Program-made: the position numbers and the translations under genes
Assembly: GCF_949628265.1 (NCBI RefSeq)
Contig: NC_088790.1
Location: 11,226,545-11,290,544, forward strand
DNA from: Cloeon dipterum
Taxonomy: Eukaryota > Arthropoda > Insecta > Ephemeroptera > Baetidae
Reading direction: 5' to 3'
DNA length: 64,000 nucleotides
Shown here: piece by piece, positions 1-20,240 of the stretch
Layout of the letters: every line of letters starts with the position of its first letter
Position numbering within the stretch: the first letter of the stretch is position 1
Notes under the pieces: generated by a model
The model's database searches: none
Told to the model about the DNA's origin: nothing
The model's input: the letters and a program-made list of their open reading frames with translations, nothing else

Positions 1-9600
<9,600 letters not shown>

Positions 9601-9619
9601 AATGAATTTTTTATAGGTA

Positions 9620-10240
9620 TCGCTGATTGCGAGTTGAGATTTTCCCACCCATGTGTCACACCCCCGAAAGCCAGTCGGGCACAAGCAGCAAGGTTCAACT
9701 CTGTGCTGCTGCCTGGGGGCTGAGGAGCGAAAACTCAAGGGAGGCTGTGTGGCGCGCGCGTGTCTTTCCGTCCGTCGCGCGCGGCCAGCAGCACCCACCC
9801 GCCCGGCGGGGGTGGGAGCGACTGACGCGGGGCAGCTACGAGAGAAAGCGAGAGCTCCATCTTTGGCTCGACGTCAATCGGCGTGCCAATGCGACAGGTG
9901 CTGGCCGGCCGTGCCCGAAATCACACAATCCGACACAATCACTACACCGACACCTCCACACACGAAAATACAATCTGACACTCTCTTGACACAGGTATTT
10001 CGCCTCGTACGTGTGTTGTACCCCCGGAAGCGCCACCACTGCTGTGTGTATTTTTATTCCCCGCCCGCAGTGTGTGTGTTTCAGTGTCGTCTATGTATGT
10101 TTGTGTGTGTATGTGTGCGCTGTTCGCCGAGCCTTTGATGTTCGTTCGACCGACCAAACAACCCTCGCCGCCACCCCCACCAAAACCCACTCACTCCAAA
10201 CCACTTTTGAGGAAAGTCCAAATGAAAGTCCCAAATAAGC
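9620..10240. promoter_or_regulatory. GC/CpG-rich island with TG-rich tail, possible distal promoter
   Basis: About 600 bases of CpG-rich DNA (e.g. GTCGCGCGCGGCC and CCCGCCCGGCGGGGG near 9775-9815) inside AT-rich intergenic sequence, followed by TGTG-rich sequence around 10065-10120. Open frames occur on both strands at once, as expected for GC-rich non-coding DNA, and none shows a domain. It could be a distal promoter or 5' UTR exon of the SASH1-like gene or an unrelated regulatory island. Confidence 0.35.
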
Positions 10241-11628
10241 TAGTGCTTTAATCTGTTGCGAATAAAGTTCTACTTTATTTTTTACCCTAGAGTTTTTTCC
10301 AAAGATAAAATCGATCAGGTGTGCGTTGAACTATCTAACGATCAATATAATTCACGAAAAACGAAAAACTATTGAAACCCCATTTGTAAAAATTTTTTTC
10401 TTTTGATATATTCAGTGATTTTTTATCTTTTTATACAATCATGCTTTGTAAACTTTTGACCTGATTGTTAGACCTCCATGCGGTCAACGATCACAATTTG
10501 TTCAGCGTGCCTTGCACTCAATATTAATTACCATTTTTTTAATTTATCTCGACTAGTACTAAAGTTACCGCTAAAAAACTTGATTTAAAAAAAATCGAAA
10601 AGGTCACAAAAATTAACTTGAGCTTCTTAGGCTATTATTTAAATTTTGACCGAAAATCGTATGGTCGTATATTGGTCTAAAGCAAAAGCAAGGAAGCAGT
10701 GCCATAAAATGTAAAATAAATTTGCCCTAACATTTGATGCCTTAAAATATTCTTACATAAGAGGCTTAATTCCATCCAAATCATTTCATTCGTCGCAGTG
10801 GTCTATCGTTACAGTCCTACGGCAATTTCTTTTTAGCAATAATCTTGTTCGTAAAATCTTAATGATTTTAAGACAGATTTTGTATATTTGTTTTAGAGAA
10901 TGTATATTTTCCAATTTTAATTCTATACAACTAAGCATGCATCTTTTCTAGCAAATCTCTGTGATCTTTAAAATAAACTCCAAAATAACAGTTTGAAAAA
11001 GAAATACATCAAGGTTATTTTATTTAAAATTGCTTCATTATACCTGGACAAATTCCAAACTCACAGCTCCACAGTCTCCTCTTACACGACTTCTCATACT
11101 CTCTCCTGACACGCAACAGCAGTTAATGCAATTCGATCTCGGTAGACGCACGCGGTGACATTTAGTCGGTAACTAAGTAAAATTTAATGTAACGATTGCC
11201 CGGAGCAAAATTAGCTGACATGACATTTCGACAGGAGCTCCAATTACTACGCACTCGGTGGGAATGAGGTAGGCCGCGATATTGAAATGTCGGTGGAGGA
11301 GGGTTGTTGGTTGAGTGACGCATTTCGCAACCCAGCCCCTTTGTCAGGCGATGTTCCAGCGCGGCAGCCTATTCAATCCAGCCGGGCAGGAGCTAGGATT
11401 CAAAGCGTAAAACCGTAAAACTTGGCTAATGCGTCCCGGCAACTTTATCTTTCATAATATAATTTAGTATCATTCATTCTCGTCTGTTACTATTATACGC
11501 GCGGGGAAATATAATCCGATTGGGCAAGTAAACGGGGATTTGTACAAAATGGAGTGTGAATGTACATTTTACATAAACTATTCAGGTCAGAAGGCACTTC
11601 TTTTTAAAAATCACTTAAAATCGGATGA
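10241..11628. other. Intergenic, AT-rich, includes 3' flank of shootin-1 gene
   Basis: Between the GC island and the shootin-1 stop codon. AT-rich with no recognisable coding exon. Possible ATTAAA (complement at about 11184) and AATAAA (complement near 11019) polyadenylation signals for the minus-strand shootin gene are present but not decisive. Confidence 0.4.
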
Positions 11629-14600
11629 TCAGTCGTCTGCATTGGCTTTCTTCAGCGCGGCCCTCAAATTGTTCTTCTTCATGTTGCCCAAAATGCTCAT
11701 CATTTCGTCCACAGCCTGTGTGTTCTGCTTCACGAGCGGTCTATCTTCTTTCCTCTGGGAATGAAAACAGGTTGCAGAGAGCTGATTCAACGAGAGTGCT
11801 CAACACCTTACCTTGACAGTTGACCGTAGGGTAAACCTGCCGCCTCTGATTTGATTGATCACGTCATCAATCGCAGCTGAAATCAAGTCAGAGTTTAAAA
11901 GAAATAGAGCGTGGAGTGTTTTCACTCTCAAACTCTTAAATGCAAAATCAAGATTATATTCTTTGAATAAATCTCTAGTTTCCGAATCGAAAAATAAAAC
12001 AGAGCAATATTGGTTTTTAAAATTACATGAAATCCATTGAATTCTTTTGACACCTCTCATTTTTTTTTTAAATTTCAATTCCAAAACAACTATCAATAGG
12101 AAAGATTTTCCTACCATAAAATGTCAGAGTTAACTTTAAAAAAAAATTAATTTTTACATAATTTTTTTTTTATTTGTCTTGTACAAAAGAATTTACCTCC
12201 GGCGTTGTTTGTATCCTCCGGTTGCTTCTTATCTGACCTGGTGATTTTGAGCGACCCCTTAGGCGCAAGGCTCCCTGCCGGTGGTGGAGGCGGTGGGGGC
12301 GGCATTTTTGCAGGTGGAGGTGGTGGAGGAGGCGGAGGCGGTGGTCCAGCCATCGATGGGGGCAGGGGAGTTGTCAACGGATTTTCCAAATCCTTTATCC
12401 GCGTTTCCAGCCGCGCGTTCTTCTTCTGCTCGCACTCAAGTTCAGTTTCGGCGAGCCGAAGTTTTTCCTCCAACGCCTCCATCTTTCCCTCTTCCTGAAG
12501 CTCGTTGATTTTGGCCTAAAATATATATGGAATTTAAAAATACATTTTTCTGATATTCTTCATCTTTTAGCATTTGGTTTTTCAAACATTTTCACGGGGT
12601 ATTTTTTAAAGTTGAGCTTCCAACGTATGAAAGCAAATCTGTGATACAATAGCTTGTTTACCTGCAATTCATCGATTTGCCCGCTGTGCTTGCTGCTCTC
12701 CTCCTCCAGTTTCGCCTTGAGATTTTCCACCTCCTGCAGAAGCATCATGAGCCTCTCGTCGCCGACAACATCGGCCAAGAGAATTGAACTCTGGTGGGCC
12801 AAAACGTTGCGTTCTTTTCTCGCCTTAAGGGAAGAAACGCGAAACTCAATACCGAATTTCGTCAAATGCGCCAATTTGGCTTTACCTTGTCAGCCTCTTT
12901 TTTCACGTTGCTCATTAGCTTCCTCTCCTCCTCATATTTCTGCTTCAAACTTTGATACTCCTGAGTTTGGACGCCCATCATCTGCTCCAGATTTGTGTAA
13001 CGCATCTCGAGTTCCTTGATTTCCGTTGCCAGCTTCTGCCGCTCCGCTTTTTCCTCCTCGAGTTTTGCCATCGTCTCAATCAGCTTTTCTTGCGCCTCAA
13101 ATTCTTCCAACTTGGCGGCGTTCAGCTCCACTTGAAGCACCGAGTTCTCAGAAGTTAAATCTGCATCCGGGTACGTGGCATTGGAAATTAATTGTTTCTG
13201 TTCATTCTGATTCTCTCTCAATAATTAATTATTTTATGTGTATAATAAATCTGGTAGGCAAATTGAATTCAAGGTGTAGGAATAATATGACTCTTATTTG
13301 AACCTTTTTCATTCTTCCTGAGGGAGTCAAGTTCGTCAAAAATCTTCTTATCATTCTCATTTTCTGGAATGACCGTCAACTCCTCAGAAAAGCCATTCGG
13401 TGAAACTTGCAAATATTTCTGCACAATCAACGCACTCTGCCGTTTTAGTGCCCTGTTCTCCTTGTACCACTGAAAAGGAAGAACAAATTAGCCATTTACC
13501 AGTATTAATTCTGCGATCATACCCCTGCCGCCTTTTCGATTGCTCCCTGCATGGCTTCTGTTTCCACCTTGTACAGCTCTGCCAATTTTTCGTACTCCTT
13601 GCACACGGTTTCGGAAGCTAAAATGTTGTATTTTTTACCATCAAATTAAATATATGGTAATGATATGATTACCTCTTTGCAGGTTGTTGAAATCTGACAC
13701 TTTGCCCTGATAATTTTCCTTCAGGTTATTGAATTCCGCGGCAATGCTTCTGTACTTTTTCTGTAGCGCTTCATTTTCACGGGTTACTGCAATTAAAATT
13801 CGTTTTTATTGAATGAATCGTCAAAAGTTATTAGGCTTCTGATAATAAAGAAATAATCGGATCACTCGTTGGTTGTATTTTTCTCGACATGTTTCGACTC
13901 CAACTGGCGTCCTAGTCATGAGGGAGTCCTATTAGGCAGGCTCTCAGACACGTATTGCTGTTGTGTTAGGACCCCCTCATGACTAGGGCGCCAGTTGGAG
14001 TCGAAACATGCTGCGAATAATCTCAATTTAAACTAATAAAGACAAGGTCGAGTCCGATTATTTCTTCATCATCAGAAATGCCTTCCTCGTAAAGTGAAAT
14101 TTTCAAATCAATGTTTAACTTTAAGCATTCCCCAAGAAATTTTATACTTAAAAAAAATTGAACAGGAAATGGAGGGTTAACAAAGATTTTAAATTTTGGT
14201 GTTGAAATATGAAGTAAATTTTAATTTTTTTCCTAACAGAGAAAGTTTCCAAACATCAAAGGAGGAAAAATCATGTGAAATTTTAAATTAGATTGATAAC
14301 CGTCTTATAGCTGACGTTTTACAGCTCTTAATTGACAACAAAGAAAAATTTGATAGAATAAGACTTACTGATAAACGAGTGTTTTACTGCAGATTCCACG
14401 CCTTAATTTTTGAAAATTTATAACTGTCCACGTTTAAATAATTTCAAAAATGAGTTAAAAACCGAGCATTTTATACAATTCCTTGGTATAGTTTAAATGT
14501 TAAATTCATTGTCAAAATAGCAAAAATTTTTGAGCACGAAGTTTTCAATCCACTGATTTACTTTTAGAAACCTTTCTGTCTGTACACCTATATCAATAAT

Positions 14601-14840
14601 GAAATAATGAGCTTCAACTGGTGACTTACTCTTCTGGTTGAGGATGACAAGGTCCTTCCTGCGTCGTTCGCAGTCATCCAGTTGCTTCCTGAGGCGGACC
14701 TCGGTGACACTGGTGCACTGATTTCTCCCCTCGGCCGTCGGCCCGACGGCTGCCTTGGCCTGGTTGGCGGCGGCTCGCATAGCTGGTGCTCCTCTCGCGC
14801 CGCCGGCTGACGGTGTCGTCGTGTTGACGATCTCGGGCAT
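11629..14840 (-). CDS. SHTN1: Shootin-1 orthologue
   Basis: Coiled-coil cytoskeletal linker; vertebrate shootin-1 couples actin retrograde flow to adhesion molecules in growing axons. Coding exons in order: 14630-14840, 13673-13786, 13523-13617, 13304-13469, 12886-13214, 12662-12823, 12197-12515, 11812-11876, 11629-11754; phases agree throughout, giving 528 residues. Matches to the vertebrate family: CKEYEKLAELYKVE, then YKENRALKRQSALIVQKYL (compare the KENKTLKR region), long coiled coils through exons 5-7, two proline runs of 11 and 8 at residues ~417-438, AIDDVINQIRGGRFTLR (compare AVEEMMDRIKKG), and a C-terminal AVDEMMSILGNMKK ahead of the stop. The N-terminus is less certain: the frame is open 22 codons upstream of this ATG to a strong acceptor at 14907-14908, so an upstream coding exon may exist. 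The acceptor at 13215-13216 is weak in pyrimidines but is the only one fitting phase. Confidence 0.9.
13837..14077. repeat. Nested foldback (MITE-like) element in shootin-1 intron 1
   Basis: Outer inverted repeats of 25 bases (13837-13861 and 14053-14077, two mismatches, core GAAATAATCGGA) enclose inner inverted repeats of 44 bases (13888-13931 and 13967-14010, two mismatches, beginning CATGTTTCGACTCCAACTGG) around a 35-base loop. The whole is 241 bp. It encodes nothing. No clear target-site duplication was seen at either edge, so the superfamily is not assigned; a non-autonomous DNA transposon or foldback element is the simplest reading. Confidence 0.75.
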
Positions 14841-14905
14841 CGCTGCAGCTGCTTGAGCGATAAGAAGGCGAATGAGTGACTCTTCTGACTCACTTTTATC
14901 TCGTG

Positions 14906-16010
14906 TCTGCAAAAAGAGGCTTTTCCTCCTAGCGAGGACAAAGCTCCAATGTTCAAGTTTTCTAATACTGATGCTTCTTATTATGTCTTTTATCAGCGCC
15001 GTGGATTTTTATGCTGCCTGCTTATCGACTGTTGTGTTTTCTTTATCGCACGTGCATGGCGATATATTGTGGTTTTTCTTATGGGTTAACTCGCGATATC
15101 TAGCGTCGAGGAAGTAGCCGCTTTTACGTCAAATTTTTTGGTCTGGGCAGTAGGGGGAAATATCCGCCTTTTACGTCGTTTCGTAAAAGTGTTTCAAGAT
15201 TTAATGATGCGCATCCTTGATAAAAACAAAACAAATGCATGACAGTTCAAACAAACTCTTATCTTCCTTGAGGAAAACCATCCACTCAAATACCTAACCA
15301 AATTTAAATGACGTGTGCATTGTGCAAATTAAAGTTTGTCCTAAATTCTTCATTTTAATTAAAACTTTTTTGACCAGTGCTTGATTTTTCCAAATGCTAA
15401 AAATAAGCAGAATGATATAATAAATCCCTCCTCATTGGCACGATTTGCTAGGGGGACACCTTTTTTATGGTTAAGCCGGCGAGCTTTAAAAATAGATTTT
15501 CTCAGACTGATCATGTGTGCGAGCGTGTTTTTTGAACGTGGGAGAAACCAATATGTAAACAGGTATATGTGCGCGTGCTTTTATTTTTAACTCTCCAGCC
15601 CAGAGTCTACGCAAGGGGTTCAAGTGCAGGAAATTAAAAAAACCGGGGAACTTTGATTGAAGCAACAACATGTCTATACGGTATATTCAATTTGTAAGGC
15701 CTTTATGTTTGTTTTAATTTCGAAATGTGTCTTTTAATAGGTTCCCATTTAAGAAATTGTTCTTGAAATGTGGCACAAAAAATTATAAAAATATCCAGTG
15801 TAAAAATGTTATCAAAATTGAACGTTTTAACAGCCAAGATATAAAACTAGATAAATAAAAGATAGATAAAAACAAACAAACCTATTAATTGACATTTTTA
15901 GACAAAAACCGGGTTACTTTAAAAGATTTCATTGTTACTAATAAAATAAAGAGAACAATCCAGAAAGCAGAAATATTTCCACTTTAAACGATCTTGAGAG
16001 TTGTGTAATT
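14906..16010. other. 5' flank or first intron of shootin-1, no gene seen
   Basis: Begins at the acceptor CTCTTTTTGCAG that precedes the first recognised shootin exon. If spliced, this stretch is an intron leading back to a 5' UTR exon in the GC-rich block that follows. Otherwise AT-rich with no recognisable feature. Confidence 0.4.
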
Positions 16011-16079
16011 ATTATTGCGTTTCGCTCTAGATTTTGCCACAAAAGGCGGAAGTGAGTATAGAACTTCAAAGCGCAAAAA

Positions 16080-16325
16080 ACCTTTTCCGGCGTGTGTATG
16101 TGTGACCCAGTTGCGATGCAAGTTGGCAGACACGAAAGCTGAAAGGCAGGCGAGTGAGGGCCGCGGAAAGTCTGGCGAGGCACTGCCGCGTCTCCAGATG
16201 CTCGCCGGGCTGCTGACTTTTCACCTAAGCGAGAAGAAAAGCGGGCGCGCGGCGTCTGCGATCAGAGAGCAGCTCGTGGAGGAACTGGCGGCCAGACCAC
16301 CAACTCCACGCCTATCGCACTCACT
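16080..16325 (-). promoter_or_regulatory. CpG-rich block, candidate shootin-1 promoter / 5' UTR exon
   Basis: A 250-base GC-rich block in AT-rich surroundings, 1.2-1.4 kb upstream of the first recognised shootin exon. On the minus strand it contains TTCTCGCTTAG followed by GTGAAAAG, a usable donor that could splice to the acceptor at 14907-14908. This is inference from composition and splice sites; no TATA box or start site was identified. Confidence 0.35.
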
Positions 16326-16561
16326 GACTCATTCCTTAAATGTTGCTTTTTATTTTCCCACTGATTTATTCAAGCTGTTTAAATTCTTAATTATGTGTTT
16401 TTGGCATATTTCGGCAGCTGCATCGATTAAAGTAAAGCTTTGCAACAAAAATTTGTGGAAAAATCCATTTTGCCTTTACTTGAAATACTGTCTAAAAATT
16501 ATGAAAAAAAAATTAAATATTTGCTAGGTTGCCATTTAAATTTTTGAGAAAATAGGCTCCA

Positions 16562-16582
16562 AAGTTTGCATGCTAATCAAGC
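16562..16582. repeat. Copy of a short dispersed repeat
   Basis: Partner of 50215-50235, in the same orientation, with the same upstream TAGGTTGCCA but a longer spacer. Confidence 0.6.
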
Positions 16583-17296
16583 CCAATCTCCTTATTTGAA
16601 ATCATGATTTATTTTGCCAAAAGTGAAATTTACCTAAAAGCAAAAATTTCATCGACCAAACCGTTTCAATTTTTTCGAAAAATTTGGCAAAATTTTAAAT
16701 TTAACTGTTTCTTCCCCGGACTGTGCTCTTGGGTTGCTAAGTTTTTGCAAGTTTATCGCTATCATTAGAAGAAATGAATAAATTAGGAAATATAGTAAAA
16801 AGAAAATTATTATCTAACAACCCTCTGCCCGGTTTATTTAAATTGTTAAAGTCACATATGACTTCAGTTTCTAACCAGTGGGAGCCAATTTTTTTTCTAG
16901 GAATGATTATTTACTCTCCGTTCAAATAAACATTAATATATACATCACAAAACATCAAACAACACTCAAAACAACAATACGAACACAATTTTACAAGTTT
17001 TAAGTTACAAGTTAAAATTAATTTCAAAATCGGATAAAAATATTAAATTTTGTAACCGTGTCAAAAAAAAACTTTCCGAAATTTCACATACGCTTTACTT
17101 GTTATTATTTTTGTATTGTCAATACATAAAATACAAAGAAACAAAAAGAAAACCATTCATAATCTATGGCCTATGGTGAGTCACCTATAGAGATTCTACA
17201 TATTTGAGTTACACAATAACATACTTTATGGGATCACTCGATGTCAGTTAAGATGTTGTTACAGAAATAATTACGTAATAAAATTAAACTTTTTAA

Positions 17297-17720
17297 CCAG
17301 CCCGTTGGCTCGTATTGTTAAGGCACTCTCAGGAGTGTCAAAGCAATGGGAGATATTTGAGCAGTTCGGAGATCTAATACTGGCCACCCAATGTCATAGA
17401 TGGCAAAAATTGGTTAGTGTAGTGACTCGATGAAATGCTCAAATTGCTCAATGGGCTGGGAGGCGCACCGGCGCCGACTCGCTACTTGCTGGTTTGCACC
17501 TTTCTAGCATGCGTGATTTGGCTTCACGGGACAAATGTCTAGCGTTTAACAAAAGTCCTCGGTGCGGAGGCAAGTGGCCCTTGAGTGGGCTGGGTCCCTG
17601 TGCGGCCTGGTGCGCCCATGTTATCCGTTCGCGGTGTTATTGGGACCCGGGTTTCAGCATTCATGCTAGTGCAGTGCGCGCCCTTCCCGGTCCTCGGACA
17701 GGGATAAAAAGAGCACAAAA
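17297..17720 (+). mobile_element. Possible tRNA-derived SINE or related insertion
   Basis: A GC-rich segment in AT-rich flanks begins with a tRNA-like head: a box A-like TGGCTCGTATTGTTAAGGC at 17306-17324 and a box B-like AGTTCGGAGATC at 17363-17374, spaced as in a tRNA with a long variable arm. No intact tRNA cloverleaf is evident. The body to about 17720 is GC-rich and non-coding. Ends and target-site duplication were not resolved. Confidence 0.35.
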
Positions 17721-18416
17721 AATCTACAGTAGCTTAGCCTCTGACTCAAGAAACGCCTCTGAAGGCGGCCTCAAATCACATCAAACAACTATAGAAGGAA
17801 AATGTCTTGCGAAACATATCGGTCTTTACTATCAAATTAAGTAAATATAAGGCAAAAAAGTGGTGGAAATTCCATGACCAATGTTCCACTTTTTTTTTTA
17901 AAGAATATTTTACTTTTTTAAAATTCATCGCAAGTGGATGCTAGAGGCACTTGACAAAAATATTTATTATTTTCTTTTATGCTGTAATACCAACTGCAAC
18001 GGCACGCAACTTGCTGTACGTGAGAGTTACGCATGTTGCATACCCTTCCTCACTGCTTGGTGCTATAGGAATTCCTATTCTATAACGATTGTTAATGAGG
18101 CTTTTTCTTTTAATTGTAGAAGTGCTTCGACAGGTGAATTGCAGTTTCTATTTCTTTATTAATCGGGATGCCATCGTTTAGTAAAGTAAAATCCGGGAAA
18201 GATTGTTGAATACTTTATTCTAGTTGTGATTGATATTTATTTGCTACACACACAGGTATAATATAGCCATAAATAAGCATGAAATTCACTCTTCACTAGT
18301 GCATATAATAGAAGTAAGAAAATTGCGTTTGACAAATAATTATGTTGAGAATGCGAAGAGTTTGTGTCATAGAAAATTTACAAGCGACGATGGTGTTAAA
18401 GTTAGCATTTTCAGAG

Positions 18417-20240
18417 TCATGGCATGCTGAAAAGAACCGCCACAAGGCACACAATCACAGTGGCGAAGGTCGATTGCTGAATGGCAGCGCCATTTCCTTT
18501 GCGCTCCTGAACCTGATCAACAAAATAAAAACCTTTTAGAAAAATAGTGGTCTTAAATAATAATAACTTAATGCAATGAAAAATGTTTCCAAACGAATTT
18601 ATTTATTTTTTACGTTATACTTAATTGTAAAAGTGATAATAAATATTATATAGAAAACTACTGAATAATCGTTTTTTTACAACAGCATTAATCAGTAACC
18701 AATTTGTGATCAAACTCAAAGGACTTTGTTTTCCATTGCCAAATATTCATGGCAAATTTACATTGAGAGCAGCATTAAAAATTTTAAAAATAGAGAAAAT
18801 ACCTGAACCTCCACTTTTTTTGGAATCGTCGATTGCTGAATGGCAGCGCCATTTCCTTTGCGCTCCTGAACCTGATCAACAAAATAAAAACCTTTTAGAA
18901 AATCAACCTTCTAAAAATAAATTTGCATAATGTATGAATCAGTGATTTCCATAAAAAATGTGAGGGAAATATTTCAATGGGAGCTATGATAATGAGAGTT
19001 CCATTTATAGCAAAAATGGTTATTAAAGACATCCCTCAAATACATATAAAGATGAACCTCCTATTATCGAAATTCAACATCAATATGTATTAAGGAATTT
19101 AAATCAACACTCTCACCCCTATTTTATTTTGTCCTAACGCTGGTGGTACATTCAGATCCTTGGGGATTCTCACGTATCCGAAATTGTGCTTGTACTTGAT
19201 GCACCACATGACCAGCCACTCGATATTGTAGACTGTCAGGGGTTTAGGCAGTTGGATAACTATGGTCTCGCCATTGTATTTGCGCAACACATTCAAACTA
19301 AAAATTAAAACGTATAGGATTTAATTAAACAAACAACTTCACTACTTTAAGGATGAAAACTAACTCTCCATGCTCGTTGGGGACTTTGACGCCATTGCCG
19401 TTAGGCTCACTCCCGTTGCCGACCAGAAAGTAGGCGTCGGGTCCTTTTCCATCGTAGTGCAAGTCGGGAATGAGGAATGTCTTGGCGTCCAGAATGGTGA
19501 CGTTGCCCGAACGAAGGTCGTGAGCGAGTCTACTGAATTCGGGCAGCACCCTGGGCTCGGGTACGACAAGGCTCTCAGGAATGACGACGCTACCGAGACT
19601 TTCCTGCCATAACGCAAACGGCATGGTACATTTTCCCTTTATATTAATTTTCTCTCCTTACTGATTTTTGTTTGTCCCAAACGGCCAGAGATTTCAAGCT
19701 CGTAATTGTCAAGCCATGAGGAAGTTTAAGTATAAAACTATCATCGTTCAACACAGGAAGTTTCTGCAGGTCTCTGGAGAATAAGGAAAATGTTAGCTAA
19801 TTTTATTTCATAACGTTGTGTCCATTTGGAAAATTAAGAAATATGTCTTACGGAGTTTTCGATTCTGCTGGGTATTGCACGATTTCTCCGCTGGCTGAAG
19901 GAACGTTCTCTTTACCGGCCCAGAAGAAGGCGTCCGCATCTCTTACGTTAAATTTGAATCCCTTGACGTACAGGGTGTTTTCGTCCACTGCATAAACCTT
20001 GCCAGCAACGGTTGGGCCTCTAAAGTCTCCGATCTCCACGCCAAATTCCCCAACATCAATCGCAAACGCTGCAAATAGAATAGTTAATCATAGCCACACC
20101 ATTAATGGGTGATTTGTTTGTAAATTTGGTACGATATCTTTAACTGGAATTATTAATGATCAAATAACACACTATATACCTTGAAGCGAAGACAATAGAA
20201 GGAAAAGTGGTGGCACAAACAGCGACTTGAGGTTCGCCAT
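18417..20240 (-). CDS. Short DM13-only protein of the Knickkopf/Skeletor family, predicted GPI-anchored
   Basis: Exons in order: 20180-20240, 19852-20068, 19662-19773, 19365-19603, 19117-19297, 18803-18871, 18417-18512; phases agree, giving 324 residues. Signal peptide MANLKSLFVPPLFLLLSSLQ. The first DM13 domain (exons 2-3) carries VYAVDENTLYVKGFKF and DADAFFWAG; the second (exons 4-5) carries ILDAKTFLIPDLHYDGKGPD and VYNIEWLVMWC. After LNVPPALGQNKIG the protein goes straight to a short linker and a hydrophobic tail, TFATVIVCLVAVLFSMP then stop, typical of a GPI signal. It lacks the DOMON and cupredoxin-like parts of the plus-strand paralogue at 25211-59379 but shares the phase of every common intron. 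Exons 6 and 7 both begin with the same 15 codons because of a perfect 75-bp repeat. By family knowledge, likely extracellular and cuticle-related; its own function is unknown. Confidence 0.85.
18469..18543 (-). repeat. 75-bp direct repeat, copy in last exon of DM13 gene
   Basis: Identical over 75 bases to 18828-18902. Covers 30 bases of intron end with the acceptor TTGATCAG and the first 15 codons (VQERKGNGAAIQQST) of the terminal exon. Confidence 0.95.
18828..18902 (-). repeat. 75-bp direct repeat, upstream copy forming exon 6 of DM13 gene
   Basis: Second identical copy, 359 bp from the first. It supplies the acceptor and start of exon 6, whose remainder (IPKKVEVQ, then donor GTATTTTC) is unique sequence. 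Confidence 0.95.

Larger units (their letters stand above)
16330..18416. other. Intergenic region between shootin-1 and the DM13 gene
   Basis: AT-rich apart from a GC-rich segment at 17290-17720, listed separately as a possible SINE. Contains one member of a short dispersed repeat (16562-16582) also found at 50215-50235. No coding exon recognised. Confidence 0.5.

Noticed and set aside
13837..14077. Hammerhead ribozyme, suggested by CTGATGA and GTCGAAAC words
   Set aside because: The words do not fall in the right order and no stem II of usable length lies between them.
17297..17374. Functional tRNA gene
   Set aside because: Box-like words are degenerate and no acceptor stem or anticodon arm could be paired.
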